A DNA stretch of 64,000 bases from Terfezia claveryi (taxonomy: Eukaryota > Ascomycota > Pezizomycetes > Pezizales > Pezizaceae). A model generated the notes under the pieces. The model was not told where the DNA came from. It worked only from the letters and a program-made list of their open reading frames with translations, and did no database searches. Positions 53,683 to 64,000 of this stretch are shown piece by piece. Both the position numbers and the translations under genes were made by a program. The stretch is from positions 248,001 to 312,000 of the forward strand of contig WHUX01000046.1 in NCBI GenBank assembly GCA_015179025.1, read 5' to 3'. Position 1 is the first letter of the stretch. Each line of letters begins with the position of its first letter.

Positions 53683-54285
53683 CTAACGGGCAGTGGTACC
53701 CCAGATTAAACAATCCCACCCTCGTTCACAACACTTTTCCCAATAAGATCGACAACTCATCTTGCACTCCTGGCAACCGCCATTATATCTGTACCTGTAA
53801 ATCCAGTACACCATTGAAAAACCGGCCCCCCAGGTCCCAGGAATAATTGGTCTAAACAACCAAGCGTCACAATCCCAAGGCTCAAATCTCACTGCCTCCA
53901 CTGCAGCCATTTCCTCCAGAAAAGAATTACCTCCATCAGAACCTTCCTTAGGCCCAGACATCTCTACCAATACCTCTGCGCCCCTAACGTCTACCTCAAC
54001 ACACCAATCAGAAAACGTGACACTTTTGCCGGAAGAACTAGAACTAGATTCTAGACCAGTAGACGAAGAAAAACCAGGACCATAAGAAACATCAGGATCC
54101 TGACATCCAGCCTCACCAGCCTCGTGAGCCACCGAGCCAACAGAACCATCAGTCGAACGGAGATCATAAGGATCATTAGCCACCACACCATCAGCACAGA
54201 AAGGTGCCAAAGAAGAAAAGTAACTCGACGATCGTATCGCATAACCAGCTGTATTTGGTTGCGGACAGACGACGAAATCAGACAT
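53683..54285 (-). CDS. Antisense ORF of A3, 200 aa, head-to-head with gag
   Basis: Same length, start context (CATAATG) and stop as the A2 copy. Substitutions relative to A2 include ADDSYDLC to ANDPYDLR, VDVGGAE to VDVRGAE, VEAAR to VEAVR and YRCNGG to YRYNGG. No stop or indel occurs in 201 codons, while the neighbouring sense gag of the same copy carries indels. Confidence 0.55.
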   Translation of the reverse strand: MSDFVVCPQPNTAGYAIRSSSYFSSLAPFCADGVVANDPYDLRSTDGSVGSVAHEAGEAGCQDPDVSYGPGFSSSTGLESSSSSSGKSVTFSDWCVEVDVRGAEVLVEMSGPKEGSDGGNSFLEEMAAVEAVRFEPWDCDAWLFRPIIPGTWGAGFSMVYWIYRYRYNGGCQECKMSCRSYWEKCCERGWDCLIWGTTAR

Positions 54286-54286
54286 A

Positions 54287-56060
54287 ATGGCGTCTGAACT
54301 TAGTAAGAAGACTAAGAGGTCGAGACGGTTAACTATGTTACCCGAAGATATTAAGAAATTAGTAGAAGAAACTCCCAGAAAAACCAGATTTATAATTCCT
54401 AACACAGAAGGGGAAATAAATTTGCCCATCGATATAGAAATAGGAGAACCAGGTGGAGCAGGAACCAAACTATATTTTAGTATGGTTTACCTCTCGCACC
54501 AGAAGAATTTTGGAATAGACATCTTCCAACAATTGAGGAGATTTTGAAATATACTCGCTCAATGGGACATGCCCAACAGTATCATCCTGATGATACTCGA
54601 CTCTTAATGGAAGCCGTAGCAAAACACTACTTATGGCTAACACCTTACCCATTCAAAGAAGAAGACTTAGAAATGAACGCATTTTTAAGTAAAGAATTAA
54701 GGAAACCTGTTGTTCCGCTTTTAAGGAAACCGAATTGGGTAATAAATAACTGGGAAGAAATAATGGCATTCATGATGAGCGGCACTCATCTAGAAGAATC
54801 AGCACATACCGCGGAGGATTTTTTCAATCCTAGCAAAGAACTTCCAGGAGCGTTCCTGAGAACACCAAAAGACAATCGAAAGGCAAAGGTCGAGCACCTG
54901 AGACACCAGAAAGGAGGACTGAGTCAGCCAAAGAACCAGACGATGAAAACCAACCACCGGAAATATAGAATTACCAGAAGACGATGATGATCTAGATACA
55001 GGACTAGACCAACAAAAGCAGAAAACGCAAGGAGGAGGACGAGATCCCGATGATAGCGGAGATGATAGCTCGGACTCTGATAAGGCATCGTCAGTTGCAA
55101 GTCAAACTCTTAAAAGAAAACCCAAACAGGAAAATCAGTTGAACACCAACAATGGGAATCTACAACAGGAATGGTTACAACGGGTAACCATAAAGCAACG
55201 AATGCTTTAAAAGGAATAAAGATTGATATGCCAGAAAAATTAAGAGGAGAAGACAAAAAATGGCAAGACTCACAATATTTTGACTCTTGGGCCACAGCAA
55301 TGCAACGTTGGTTTGTTCTCAAAAGAATAGATTTAGAAGGCGCTTCAGCTCTGGAAATTGTTGGATTCAGAATGGAAGGGAGCGCGCTCACTACTTATAA
55401 TCAATTCCTAAGAGAAAAAGGAAAGAATGCGACATTCTTTGGTTTCATACTAGCACTAAGGGATTTTCTGATACCCTCTACTAGTAAGGACATTTTGTGG
55501 AAACGATGGGAGACAGCCACACCATACAAGGATGGACATCACATGGGAATCAAACAGTTTGCCAACTGGCTTACTGAAATGCAAATCAAATTGATTGACA
55601 AGGATGGCAAACAATCAATATCGCAGGAAGTAAAAAGAAGAAAGTTTCTTAATCACCTGCCGCCATATATGTCAGCTACATTGATTCCTTTAATCAAAGA
55701 AGAATGGTCATATGATCAGCTCGTGCATCAAGCGGAGTCATATGAAGCTTCAAAAAGGATATTGCCCCACCATCCACAACAAATACATCCCGACGACAAC
55801 ACCCTCGGAATGAAAATCGAGTCACGGTCCACGCAGGGACCAGAATCAACGACAAAAAACAGGATTTAATCCTAGCAGCAATCCCAATACCAAACCCAAT
55901 ACAGAAAATCGGAAGGACTCAGATTGGGACACCATTACAAAAAAATTGGATCAGAAGACGAAGATGCAATTAATTAAAGACAAGAAATGTCTATGGTGTT
56001 GGAACCCTGGACACTCCTACAAGGACTGCAGGAAACGAAAAAATAAGGTACCCATGCGTA
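54287..56060 (+). pseudogene. gag: A3 Gag, frame-broken
   Basis: Starts MASELSKKTKRSRRLTMLPE. A base is missing near 54485 and another near 54867. The capsid-like region 55171-55869 is open for 232 codons (IKIDMPEKLRGEDKKWQDSQ, LRDFLIPSTSKDILWKRWET, FLNHLPPYMSATLIPLIKEE). The CCHC knuckle is at 55988-56029. Confidence 0.82.
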
Positions 56061-59000
56061 CAGCCGCACAAGATTTAGCTATGCCGATAGCCACCAAGGA
56101 TAAAAACAACAAGGATAAAATCAAGGAACGACCCTTGTCAAGACAGGTACCAGATTTTAGCAAGGTATTCGTTAGGCTAACGAACACCCCGCACTAGCTT
56201 TAATTGATCTCCAAACGAAGGGAGGAGACTTAATCAATTCTCAATTTGTACACCTATACAAAATACCAACTAGAAGTATCGAGAAGAAATCATTAAGTAC
56301 GCAATTAAAGGCTCAAAAGGAACGATAGACAAAGCTTGTACTATCAAACTTGATTGGATAGGCTATGTAGAAGAACGAACGTTCTATGTAGCTCATTTAA
56401 CTGGATGGGACATGATACTAGGAGAACCTGCTCTTAGCAAAGTGCGAGCAATAATTCCTGCCCATCAGGAACCAGTTACTATCCAACCGGAAAACATTCC
56501 ACGATTCCAGCTAAGTGTATGGAAAGGATCTAGAACCATGGCGAATGGTATAAGATCAGCGTACACACAGGTCAGCTGTGAATCAGTCACAGATTATAGT
56601 GAACCGGATAATTGGGAAAATATTAGTGACGCAGATGAAACCGATTCAGAAAGAGAACTCGTGACAGCTGTTTCTATGGTACAGAAACAATTCAACCCTG
56701 TAACGGAGTTTCCCTTATTATTTCCCAAGACAATTCCACGGGAATTACCGCCACTAAGAAAATTAATCACTCTATCAAACCAAAAGCAGGAGCTACTTGG
56801 ATACCAAAATGGCGACCCTCAGGACATCGATTTAGACAACAAATCCATGACAAATTAGTCGAAGAAGAAGCATCAGGTCGCATATATAGAGTAGAAAATG
56901 ACACAAATGCTGTAGTCATGTTCACTATCCCTAAACGAGATAAACCGGAAGAAGCCCGACATGTCAATGACTGTCGAGACCGCAATTTAGCCATCGAACC
57001 GGACCACACCCCATTGCCAGATATTAATGAAGCAATTGAACTAGTAGCGGAGAATCCCATTTGGACTAAGGTCACTTAGCCGATGGATTTTTTAATATAG
57101 GAACGATGAAGAATCTGAGCAACACTCTACCTTTTTATGTCACATGGGATATTTCAGAAGTAGAGTTATGCAACAAGGGGATCGTAACGCACCTGCTACC
57201 ATGGTTCGCGTTATGCATGAAATTTTCAAGGACATGGTCTATAAAAATTTAATCATCTATATCGATGATATTATTATATTCTCTAAAACGTATGAAGAAC
57301 ATGTAGAATTATTGAAGAAAGTACTTCAACGTCTACAGGACGAGAAATTTTATCTCAAAGAAAGCAAATGCCAGTTCTTTACTCTAAGATTGGAAATCTT
57401 AGGACACGTTTTGACATCAGATGGATTACATGTAGACCCGAAGAAGAGGACCACTATATTAACATTTCCAACTCCTACAAAAAAAAGGATCTTAGAGGAT
57501 TCCTCGGAATCGTTAATTATCTCAGCAGATTTATTCCTGACTTGGCATCATATGCAAGCACCCTGTCGAACTGCAAGGAGAAACAAAGAAATGGGAATGG
57601 ACAGATACTCATAATGCAGCGTTTGAAAAACTCAAGGAACTCGTGAATTCCCCACATGTTTTAAAACCCTGGAATAATGAATCTACTGAACCCAAATATT
57701 TAGTCTGTGATGCTAGTGATGTAGGACTAGGATCTTGGATAGGTCAAGGACCTTGACGCATATCAGACCATCATGCTTCCACTCTAGAAAATTTAATCCA
57801 GCACAACTCAATTATCCTACCTTTCAAAAGGAATTATTAGCGATTATGACTTATTAAAATTTTTTGAAGCAGAATTGAGAGGTCACAAGTTCACTATCCT
57901 TACCGACCACAAACTATTAGTAACCTTCCATACTCAAATGCCAGCAAGTCAAAAATTGAGGCGATGGCAAGATTACCTAATGGAATTTGATACAGACATA
58001 CAGCATACCGCAGGAAAGGAAAATTTGATAGCAGACGCTCTATCAAGAAAGCATAAATACTTGGATACTCCCACCACCGAGGACGATTATATCTCCAACA
58101 GCATCGATCCTCCTAACCATACCTACAACCGCAACATCTCTACCAACGCTTTAAAACTTTCCACTCACCAGAAACCTTACTCAGAACAATATGGTTTCTC
58201 GCGGAGCTATCAATTTCAAGCATGTCGACTGCGATTTCAACAAATGTCGTGGAAGAGCCGAAGAACTTGGACACCATATCTTCTGTCCATACTTCGAGGG
58301 CATCCAGGATGAAGAAAGCGAATATGACATGATGAAGGAAGAAGAGTCCTCAGACGACGAGACTCTATCTACCATACCAGAAGAAGTTTTCAGCGGGTAT
58401 GATGTGTACCCAATATAAACAAGAACAAACCTTTAACAGTTCTTGGACTAAGATATAGGCCTCCATCTTCTGAAAACACACAACAAAATACCCTCGCTCC
58501 TGAAGAAGCGAAAGAAATTGCTATCGACCTGGCTCATAGCAATTGGCAACAACACAAAAGGATGCACTGGTCCTTTTGCCGCGATTTTTACTGTCCAGTT
58601 CATGGCAGCTCCCACGCCATGAACAACCGCATGTTCACCGTCGAAACATGTGCAATCTGCAACCACCACGGACATGGCAGTTTGAACTGTGACCTGACAG
58701 CCTCAGTTCTTAAGAAGGAGAAGGAATTCCTTACGACTCGTATTGCGCATATCCTAGCCGCAAATGAGCCTCAAAAGGAACTAGCACCAGTACAACAAAC
58801 GCCAGCTTATCCACCTCCACCAGCTCTCAGCCGGAAGAAGCTATCCAGGAAATCGGAGAATGGGCAAAAAGATGGATTGCCAACAAGCCGACACAACCCA
58901 CTCTCCAACCCAGCATTCAGTTCAGTAACCCTACCGAACAGATGACCAACCGACAAATGGAACAGGAGATCATGAATACTCCTGTTGCCCCACAACAACC

Positions 59001-61019
59001 ATGGAATGCACCTCAACAACCAGCTGCAACCGCTAGCAGCAGTAACGCGATTCCAATCAACACCGCCGCCGTCACCACTCGTTCTAAAAAGCGAGTAGCC
59101 ATTGACGAAGATCTACCCTCTTTCATTCAAGACACCAAGACCTCCAGACAGCGTTGTGATTTCTGTAAGTTCTCAGGACATAATGCTTCTACATGCAAGG
59201 AGAAGAAACCCACCATCAATGACTTCAACACAAGGATCGAACCGACCCTCGACAGCTCATTGAAGAGAAACACATCAGCGACGGATGGAAGACGACAAGG
59301 ACTACTTCATCACACACTGGCTTGACCAAGGAACAGGTATGAAAGCCGCATATCAATCATGCATGAGAGTATGTCCTATCTGGAAGAACTATTATGATAC
59401 CTTTGTGAACGTAAGGATCATAGAAGAAAAGACGGATTTTTGTATGTCAAGAACCGACAAGGACAATGGAGACTAGTCTTGCCCTCTACCTTTAACATCG
59501 AAGGTAAGAACTATCTCGAATTGGTTATTAAAGATGCACATGAAGCAACCGCTCATGGTGGCATTGAAAAAACGATGAAATATCTTACTGACCGATATGA
59601 TTGCCAGTCCTTTGCAGAACCAACTAAGGACTATATCAGAGTTGTGATACTTGTCAACGGACAAAGTATTCCAACAAGGCGCCACTTGGACTGTAACCCC
59701 ATTACATGTACCAAGCAGGCCATGGACTGACATATCGATGGATTTTCTTAAAGTAGCACCTGTGTTTACTAAGTGTTCAATTTTGTACCCGAATATTCCT
59801 GTTGAAGAAGATCATGTAGTTTGTATTTCACGACTTTGGACGATTGTCGATAGACAATCAGGATTCAAGTTTCTTATTCCTGTCTCAGATAATTTCACAG
59901 CAGAACAATGTACTGCTACCTTTGATACTCATGTAGTCCCGACTATGGGATACCCTTTTGTATTGTTTTTGACCGCGACACTCTTTTTATGTCAACGCAC
60001 TTTCAAGATTGGGCTAGGAATAAAGGAATCAAGTTGGAACCGTCCACCGCATATCATCCACGTGCAGACGGACAATCGGAAATTGTGAACAAAGAAATTC
60101 TACAAGTAGCAAGAGCCTGTAAAATCGAAGGATTTGATTGGCTACAGAAACTACCAGAGATACAGTTGAAACTTAACTCTAGGTATAACGCCGCTAGACA
60201 GAATAGTCCCTTTTCCACACTATTTGGATTTAATGCACATCTTGGCGTATCGATACTTCCATACCCCATTAATGCATATGTACCGCAAATGAACATCATG
60301 AGGTAACGTCTAAAAACCTATATGACGCCAAGAAGACTCAAGCATCTCAAGCGAACAAACGACTACCCAATACAGCCAAATTTTCAGTCGGACAACAAGT
60401 TATGCTTTCCTCAGAAAATATCAACCTATCGAATGTCTCACCCAAACTCAAACCAAAATGGCTAGGCCCATTTCCCATTATTTCTAGTAATCGGAAACGT
60501 AATAACTATAGCCTAGACCTATCCAGTCAACCTGACCTCCACCTCATATATAATACTTTTCATATCAGCAAACTTAAACCCTACTATAAAAACGATCCTA
60601 CCCAGTTCCCTCACAGACAATCTCAGGAACCAGGACCAATTCAAGAAGATCGTTATGAAGTTGAAAAGGTATTAGAATTCAGAACAGCTCCTCGAACTGG
60701 AGAAAGACAATATAAGGTCAGATGGCTAGGATACACTCCTAAATATGATTCCTGGGTAAACGCCAAGGATATCACCACCGAAATTCTTCAAGACTTCTGG
60801 ACGACCGGAAGCATGGAAGATACATTCAAGAGACGTCGAAGGACTAAAGGAAAACAAGGACCACGAACCAGAGATGAGACCCGAGCTCTCATCCAACAAG
60901 AACGAGATAGAATCATGAGTCAAGGAAACACTAAGGATATTCACGTTAATGCTAATGTATTAACAATGCATCAAATCTTAGGACGTATGGAAACCAATAT
61001 GGCAGAGCGAAGGAAGTAA
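56061..61019 (+). pseudogene. pol: A3 Pol with protease, RT, RNase H, Cys/His insert, integrase, chromodomain
   Basis: The protease-like motif is broken by a missing base near 56172. RT (57144-57614) has YIDDIIIFSKTYEEH. RNase H is broken near 57565, 57750 and 57847. The extra Cys/His segment spans about 58060-59520, with its CCHC knuckle at 59155-59196. The integrase has CDTCQRTK coding with a missing base near 59640 and TAYHPRADGQSEIVNKEI at about 60040. The chromodomain (QYKVRWLGYTPKYDSWV) is in the last open frame (60402-61019). The domain order is identical to A2. Confidence 0.88.
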
Positions 61020-61047
61020 GGATAGGAAATCCTTCTATGTGGGGAAG

Positions 61048-61727
61048 TGTAATGGAGAACGTTATCTCATTGCTTATATAATTGATTATATACTTTTGTA
61101 TTTCCTATATTACTACTATGTTATGTAACTAAGCCTCTCGGTTGAAGGACTAGCCTTCTACCACCTCCTATTGCTTTATAAGCGTCCATAGCACGCGGAA
61201 TCTGCCATGGGAAGTTCCATGGCACTTGCCATATGAAGACACCCTCATTATGGCCGCGTGACCTCTGTTTAAGGCGTGTGACTCATTACTATGGCCACAT
61301 GACCATCGTTTATGGCGTGTGACTCATTACTATGGCCACATGACCCCTTTTGTACAGCGCACCACCTTCTGGTGTGCCACCCTTTATTGTATTTATTTCC
61401 TTAGTCATCAGATCTCAGAGGAGTATAAATAGGCCGCTGGATTCCCTCTGGAATCCACAAGAAAGACAAGAAGCAACCAAGCAAGCCTTCAGAGCAAGCA
61501 AGCCTATATTCCGATCAGATCAAGATCATATAGCTTAGATAGCACAAATCATATAAGATAGATTACACCAGTTAATTACTGTTCCCTTCGGGAACGTCCC
61601 ACATAGTAATCTCCCTACCCTTCTGAGGTCTTACCTCAGCAGAACCGAAATACACAAACGTCCGTGTCTACGGATATAGATTGTATAAACGGTACCGAAT
61701 GAATACTGTCTAGTACCATTCATTACA
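61048..61727 (+). repeat. A3 3' LTR
   Basis: 680 bp, TGTAATGG...TTACA, preceded by gtggggaag (polypurine-like). It carries the ctaccacctcctattg variant. Confidence 0.92.
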
Positions 61728-61732
61728 CTTCC

Positions 61733-62430
61733 TGGAATTGATCCAATTTTATTTTGTCACTCTAGTCGACTTCAGCAGCCAACCTAGAGAATTCAGCCAT
61801 ATAGGTGGCGAGGTCGGTGTTCTTTTGTCGAAGGGCTTGAAGGGCTCTTGTGGCCATTCCTTCTGGATCCGGATCCCCAAACGCTCGGTCAAGGATAATG
61901 AATAAGGCAGAAATGTCCGCTAGATAGATCCCTGTTCCCAAAATATAGGGCTGGACTTGGTTCAGAGCCTTCCCCTCCAGCAGGCCGTAAACGTAGGCGA
62001 GTTTGTGCTGGGTGGTTGGAAATTTAGCAGTATCTCCATTGAGTTTAATATTGATCAAGTTTTTCCAGGCCTTGAGGCAGGCCCATTCACTATTAAATTT
62101 GGGTGGGGTGGGGAGGTCTTGGGTTTTGGCAGGCATGGCAGTCGCTGGTGCCTGTGCAGTTGTGGCGGCAAGGGCATGGTTGAGATTGCGAATGGTTACT
62201 CAGTCGTCTGCAAGGTCCTCTCGGAGAAGAAGGATTTCATCTTCGGCTTCTTTCAGCCTTCGTTGGGTGTTCTGGAGCTCCGCTCTTTGTTTTTTGCCAA
62301 TCTTATAGGTGGTAGTGAAGATATCGATGGCCATTCAGTAGTATTCCAACAGCTGGGCAGGGTCTGAGGGTATTGGGGTTTCCCTCTATGCTTGGAACCT
62401 GTCGGTGGGTAACGGGGTTGGTTTGGACAT
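61733..62430 (-). pseudogene. gag: B1 Gag, N-terminal part
   Basis: ATG at 62430 (MSKPTPLPTDRFQA) is followed almost at once by TAG. Later stretches encode a coiled-coil region and the capsid-like part (61762-62136, PPKFNSEWACLKAWKNLINI, LEGKALNQVQPYI, AEFSRLAAEVD). It is colinear with B2 Gag but strongly diverged, marking a separate B subfamily. A3 cuts it at 61733. Confidence 0.8.
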
Positions 62431-62458
62431 GACAGCGTACTAGTTAATCGAGAAGATC

Positions 62459-62962
62459 TGTCACAACTGTCCTTTCCTAGTCGGGTTTGAGAGTCAGACG
62501 GGATTCTATCCGACTCTCGTTATTGTTGATTGATATCGTTGTTATCTCTGTTCCCGAGATAAGGGGTCTCGGGAACCTTATTCCTTCTGGTGGCCTTGGC
62601 CAGCCAGGAAGGAATCCTGTATATATAGCTTACTCTCTCCGCTCTCTCGTTGGATCCCCATCCAACGTCTTGTATATCCAATACAGGGCCTTGCTTCTCT
62701 CCACGTTGGTGCATCTCCCTTATGCACCTCCTTGCCTTGCCTCGCCTTGTCTCTGCAGCCCAGCTGCCTCCCTTAACACACATGGCAACTGCTTCCGCGT
62801 GTCTCGTGACCCTTGCCCTCTGCCTCTCTTGCCTCTTGCCCTTGCCTCCCGTCTCAGCCTCCCCCTAGTCATACATATAGCATTCCTACGTGTGTGTTAT
62901 CCTAGCCTTGCCCTTTCCCCGGCGTACCCCTTGGCCGCCTTGCCCCCAGAGCCGTCGTTACA
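62459..62962 (+). repeat. B4 5' LTR
   Basis: 504 bp, TGTCACAACT...GTTACA. It contains the gagtcagacgggatt block also found in the B1 LTR, the cccgagataaggggtctcggg hairpin and TATATATAG. Confidence 0.88.
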
Positions 62963-62998
62963 CTACGTTGGATCCTTTAGACCAACTGGTACGCAGTC

Positions 62999-64000
62999 AT
63001 GTCAGGAGCAGCTCTCCCACCACCCGCTGTCAGGTTTCAAACCTGGAGGAGCTCCCCCATACCCTCAGGCTTGAATGAGTTGAATGCCTACCGTCGAGAA
63101 ATCATCGACATCTTCGAGGCTATGGATGCCATCGGGGCCGAACTCGGCAACAGCCTGGCCTTGGCTGAAAACAGCCTAGCCATGGCGGAACAAAAAGTGA
63201 GATCTGCCGACGAGGAGATCACGGTCCTCCAGACCGATCTTGACCATCTGAACCTTGCCCTGGCCAATGAACGGACTACAGTCCAAAATCTCAGCCACGT
63301 ACTAGGGAACCTTGCAATACCAATAGCAGCCAGTAGCAACAAGACCAAAAGCATTCCAACACCCCCCAAGTTCAATGGGGACCGGGTTCGCCTACGAGCC
63401 TAGAAAAATGCTGTCAATCTCAAGCTGAATGGGGATTCTGCCAGATTCCCGTCAGAACAACATCGACTGGCATACGTTTTTGCCTTGCTGGAGGGGAAAG
63501 CTTGCGACCAGATCCAGCCATATGTCCTCGAAACCGGGATCAAGCTTGACAATATCTCGGCCCTTTTTACAATCGTGGATATGGTGTTCGGGGACCCCAA
63601 TGCCGTTGGCACTGCCAGTAGGGTCCTCCGAGCCCTCAGGCAGAAAAACACTGATCTGTCCACTTATGTGGCAGAATTCTCGAGACTGGCAGCGGAGGTC
63701 CGATGGAATGACTAGTCCAAACTGGAGCAATTCTAGGAAGGGCTAAATGACGAAATCCAGCAGGCCATGGTCAGCCTCCCGGAAGCCAAAACCTTCGACA
63801 AATTCATTGACCCGGCTTCTCGGGTAGAACAGCGGATGTCCCGGCTCCGCAACCACACCACGTACAGGCCAGCACCCCGTCTCCTACAGCCTCAGCCTCA
63901 GCCTCAGCAACACCATGCTACCAAAATAAGGTCCCCTGCCCCTGCCAATAAGCCGGCCCACCCTTCGTTTGTGGCCGGAGAAGCTACCCCTATGGACCTA
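62999..64000 (+). pseudogene. gag: B4 Gag, interrupted by three stops, incomplete at window end
   Basis: Starts MSGAALPPPAVRFQTW like B2. It has a 21-bp insertion (extra LALAENS-like heptad) in the coiled coil. In-frame stops replace Trp (RA*KN, near 63402), Gln (ND*SK, near 63713) and Gln (QF*EG, near 63733) of B2. Each is a CpA to TpA type change on one strand or the other. The knuckle lies beyond the window. Confidence 0.88.

Larger units (their letters stand above)
52772..61727 (+). mobile_element. A3: full-length Ty3/Gypsy chromovirus inside B1 gag
   Basis: 8956 bp, LTRs 52772-53454 and 61048-61727, flanked by identical CTTCC (52767-52771 and 61728-61732). It is nearly identical to A2 along its length. 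Differences are mostly isolated missing bases. Confidence 0.93.
19342..62458 (-). mobile_element. B1: Ty3/Gypsy chromovirus, host of the nest (5' end outside window)
   Basis: Minus-strand family B element in pieces. The 3' LTR is 19342-24418, interrupted by the piggyBac-like element. The integrase end and chromodomain are at 24419-25298; integrase start, RNase H, RT, protease and gag end at 49322-52771; the gag start at 61733-62458. The A1 insertion (TSD GCAGG) and A3 insertion (TSD CTTCC) separate the pieces. The summed internal length (about 5.06 kb) matches B2 (about 5.07 kb). At 62458 the sequence stops about 8 bp short of the expected 5' LTR, where B4 begins in opposite orientation. The 5' LTR should lie to the right of the window. 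The left flank ACCCT (19337-19341) would be its target duplication. Gag differs clearly from B2, so B1 belongs to another subfamily. Confidence 0.85.
62459..64000 (+). mobile_element. B4: Ty3/Gypsy element, 5' part, inserted at the B1 primer-binding region
   Basis: It starts with an LTR and gag in plus orientation, opposite to B1. The left flank is AGATC (62454-62458). The junction lies about 8 bp inside the B1 leader. The right end is outside the window. The LTR type matches that of B1, while the gag matches B2. Confidence 0.8.

Overview
The window looks like a repeat-rich chromosomal region of a filamentous fungus, probably an ascomycete (Pezizomycotina). The support is short GT-AG introns (one with a TACTAAC-type branch site), a Tad-like LINE relic, chromodomain-bearing Ty3/Gypsy elements, a Crinkler-type gene, and stop codons created by CpA to TpA changes as in repeat-induced point mutation (RIP). 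I cannot name the species.

Layout. 1-7 kb is sparse: an arginine/serine-rich protein of unknown function (1607-3436, minus), a probable multi-exon RWDD2-like gene (about 3880-4560, minus), then AT-rich sequence with degenerate tandem repeats. 7-13.6 kb is a graveyard of small elements: a retropepsin relic, a 24-bp minisatellite, two TA-flanked MITE-like elements (8972-9119 and 10080-10544) and a frameshifted LINE fragment (10545-12516). 13.6-19.3 kb holds an unrecognised 273-residue protein and a five-exon Crinkler-like gene (ubiquitin-like header, P-loop NTPase, nuclease-like C-terminus). Scattered from 13.6 to 22.4 kb are ultra-short insertions sharing one end and flanked by 9-bp direct repeats.

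19342-64000 is one nest of transposons. I define two Ty3/Gypsy chromovirus families: A (8956 bp, 680-bp LTRs) and B (about 6.1 kb, about 500-bp LTRs). B1 (minus, from 19342 to beyond the window) contains a piggyBac-like DNA transposon in its 3' LTR (19671-24256), A1 (25299-49321, minus, TSD GCAGG), A3 (52772-61727, plus, TSD CTTCC) and B4 (from 62459, plus). A1 contains B2 (31275-46333, plus, TSD TGGAT), which contains A2 (36420-45375, plus, TSD ACAT). Removing each insert rejoins the host element, and the three A copies come out at 8956, 8956 and about 8959 bp.

Main novelties. (1) A elements carry a 200-codon antisense ORF that starts head-to-head with gag, one base from its start codon, in all three copies. 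(2) A elements carry an extra Cys/His-rich segment with a second CCHC knuckle between RNase H and integrase. (3) B elements have a textbook -1 frameshift signal (GGGAAAA, 5-nt spacer, bulged stem-loop) between gag and pol. (4) The 9-bp-flanked micro-insertions. Many frame breaks between near-identical A copies are single-base deletions, so some 'pseudogene' calls may reflect consensus errors rather than biology.
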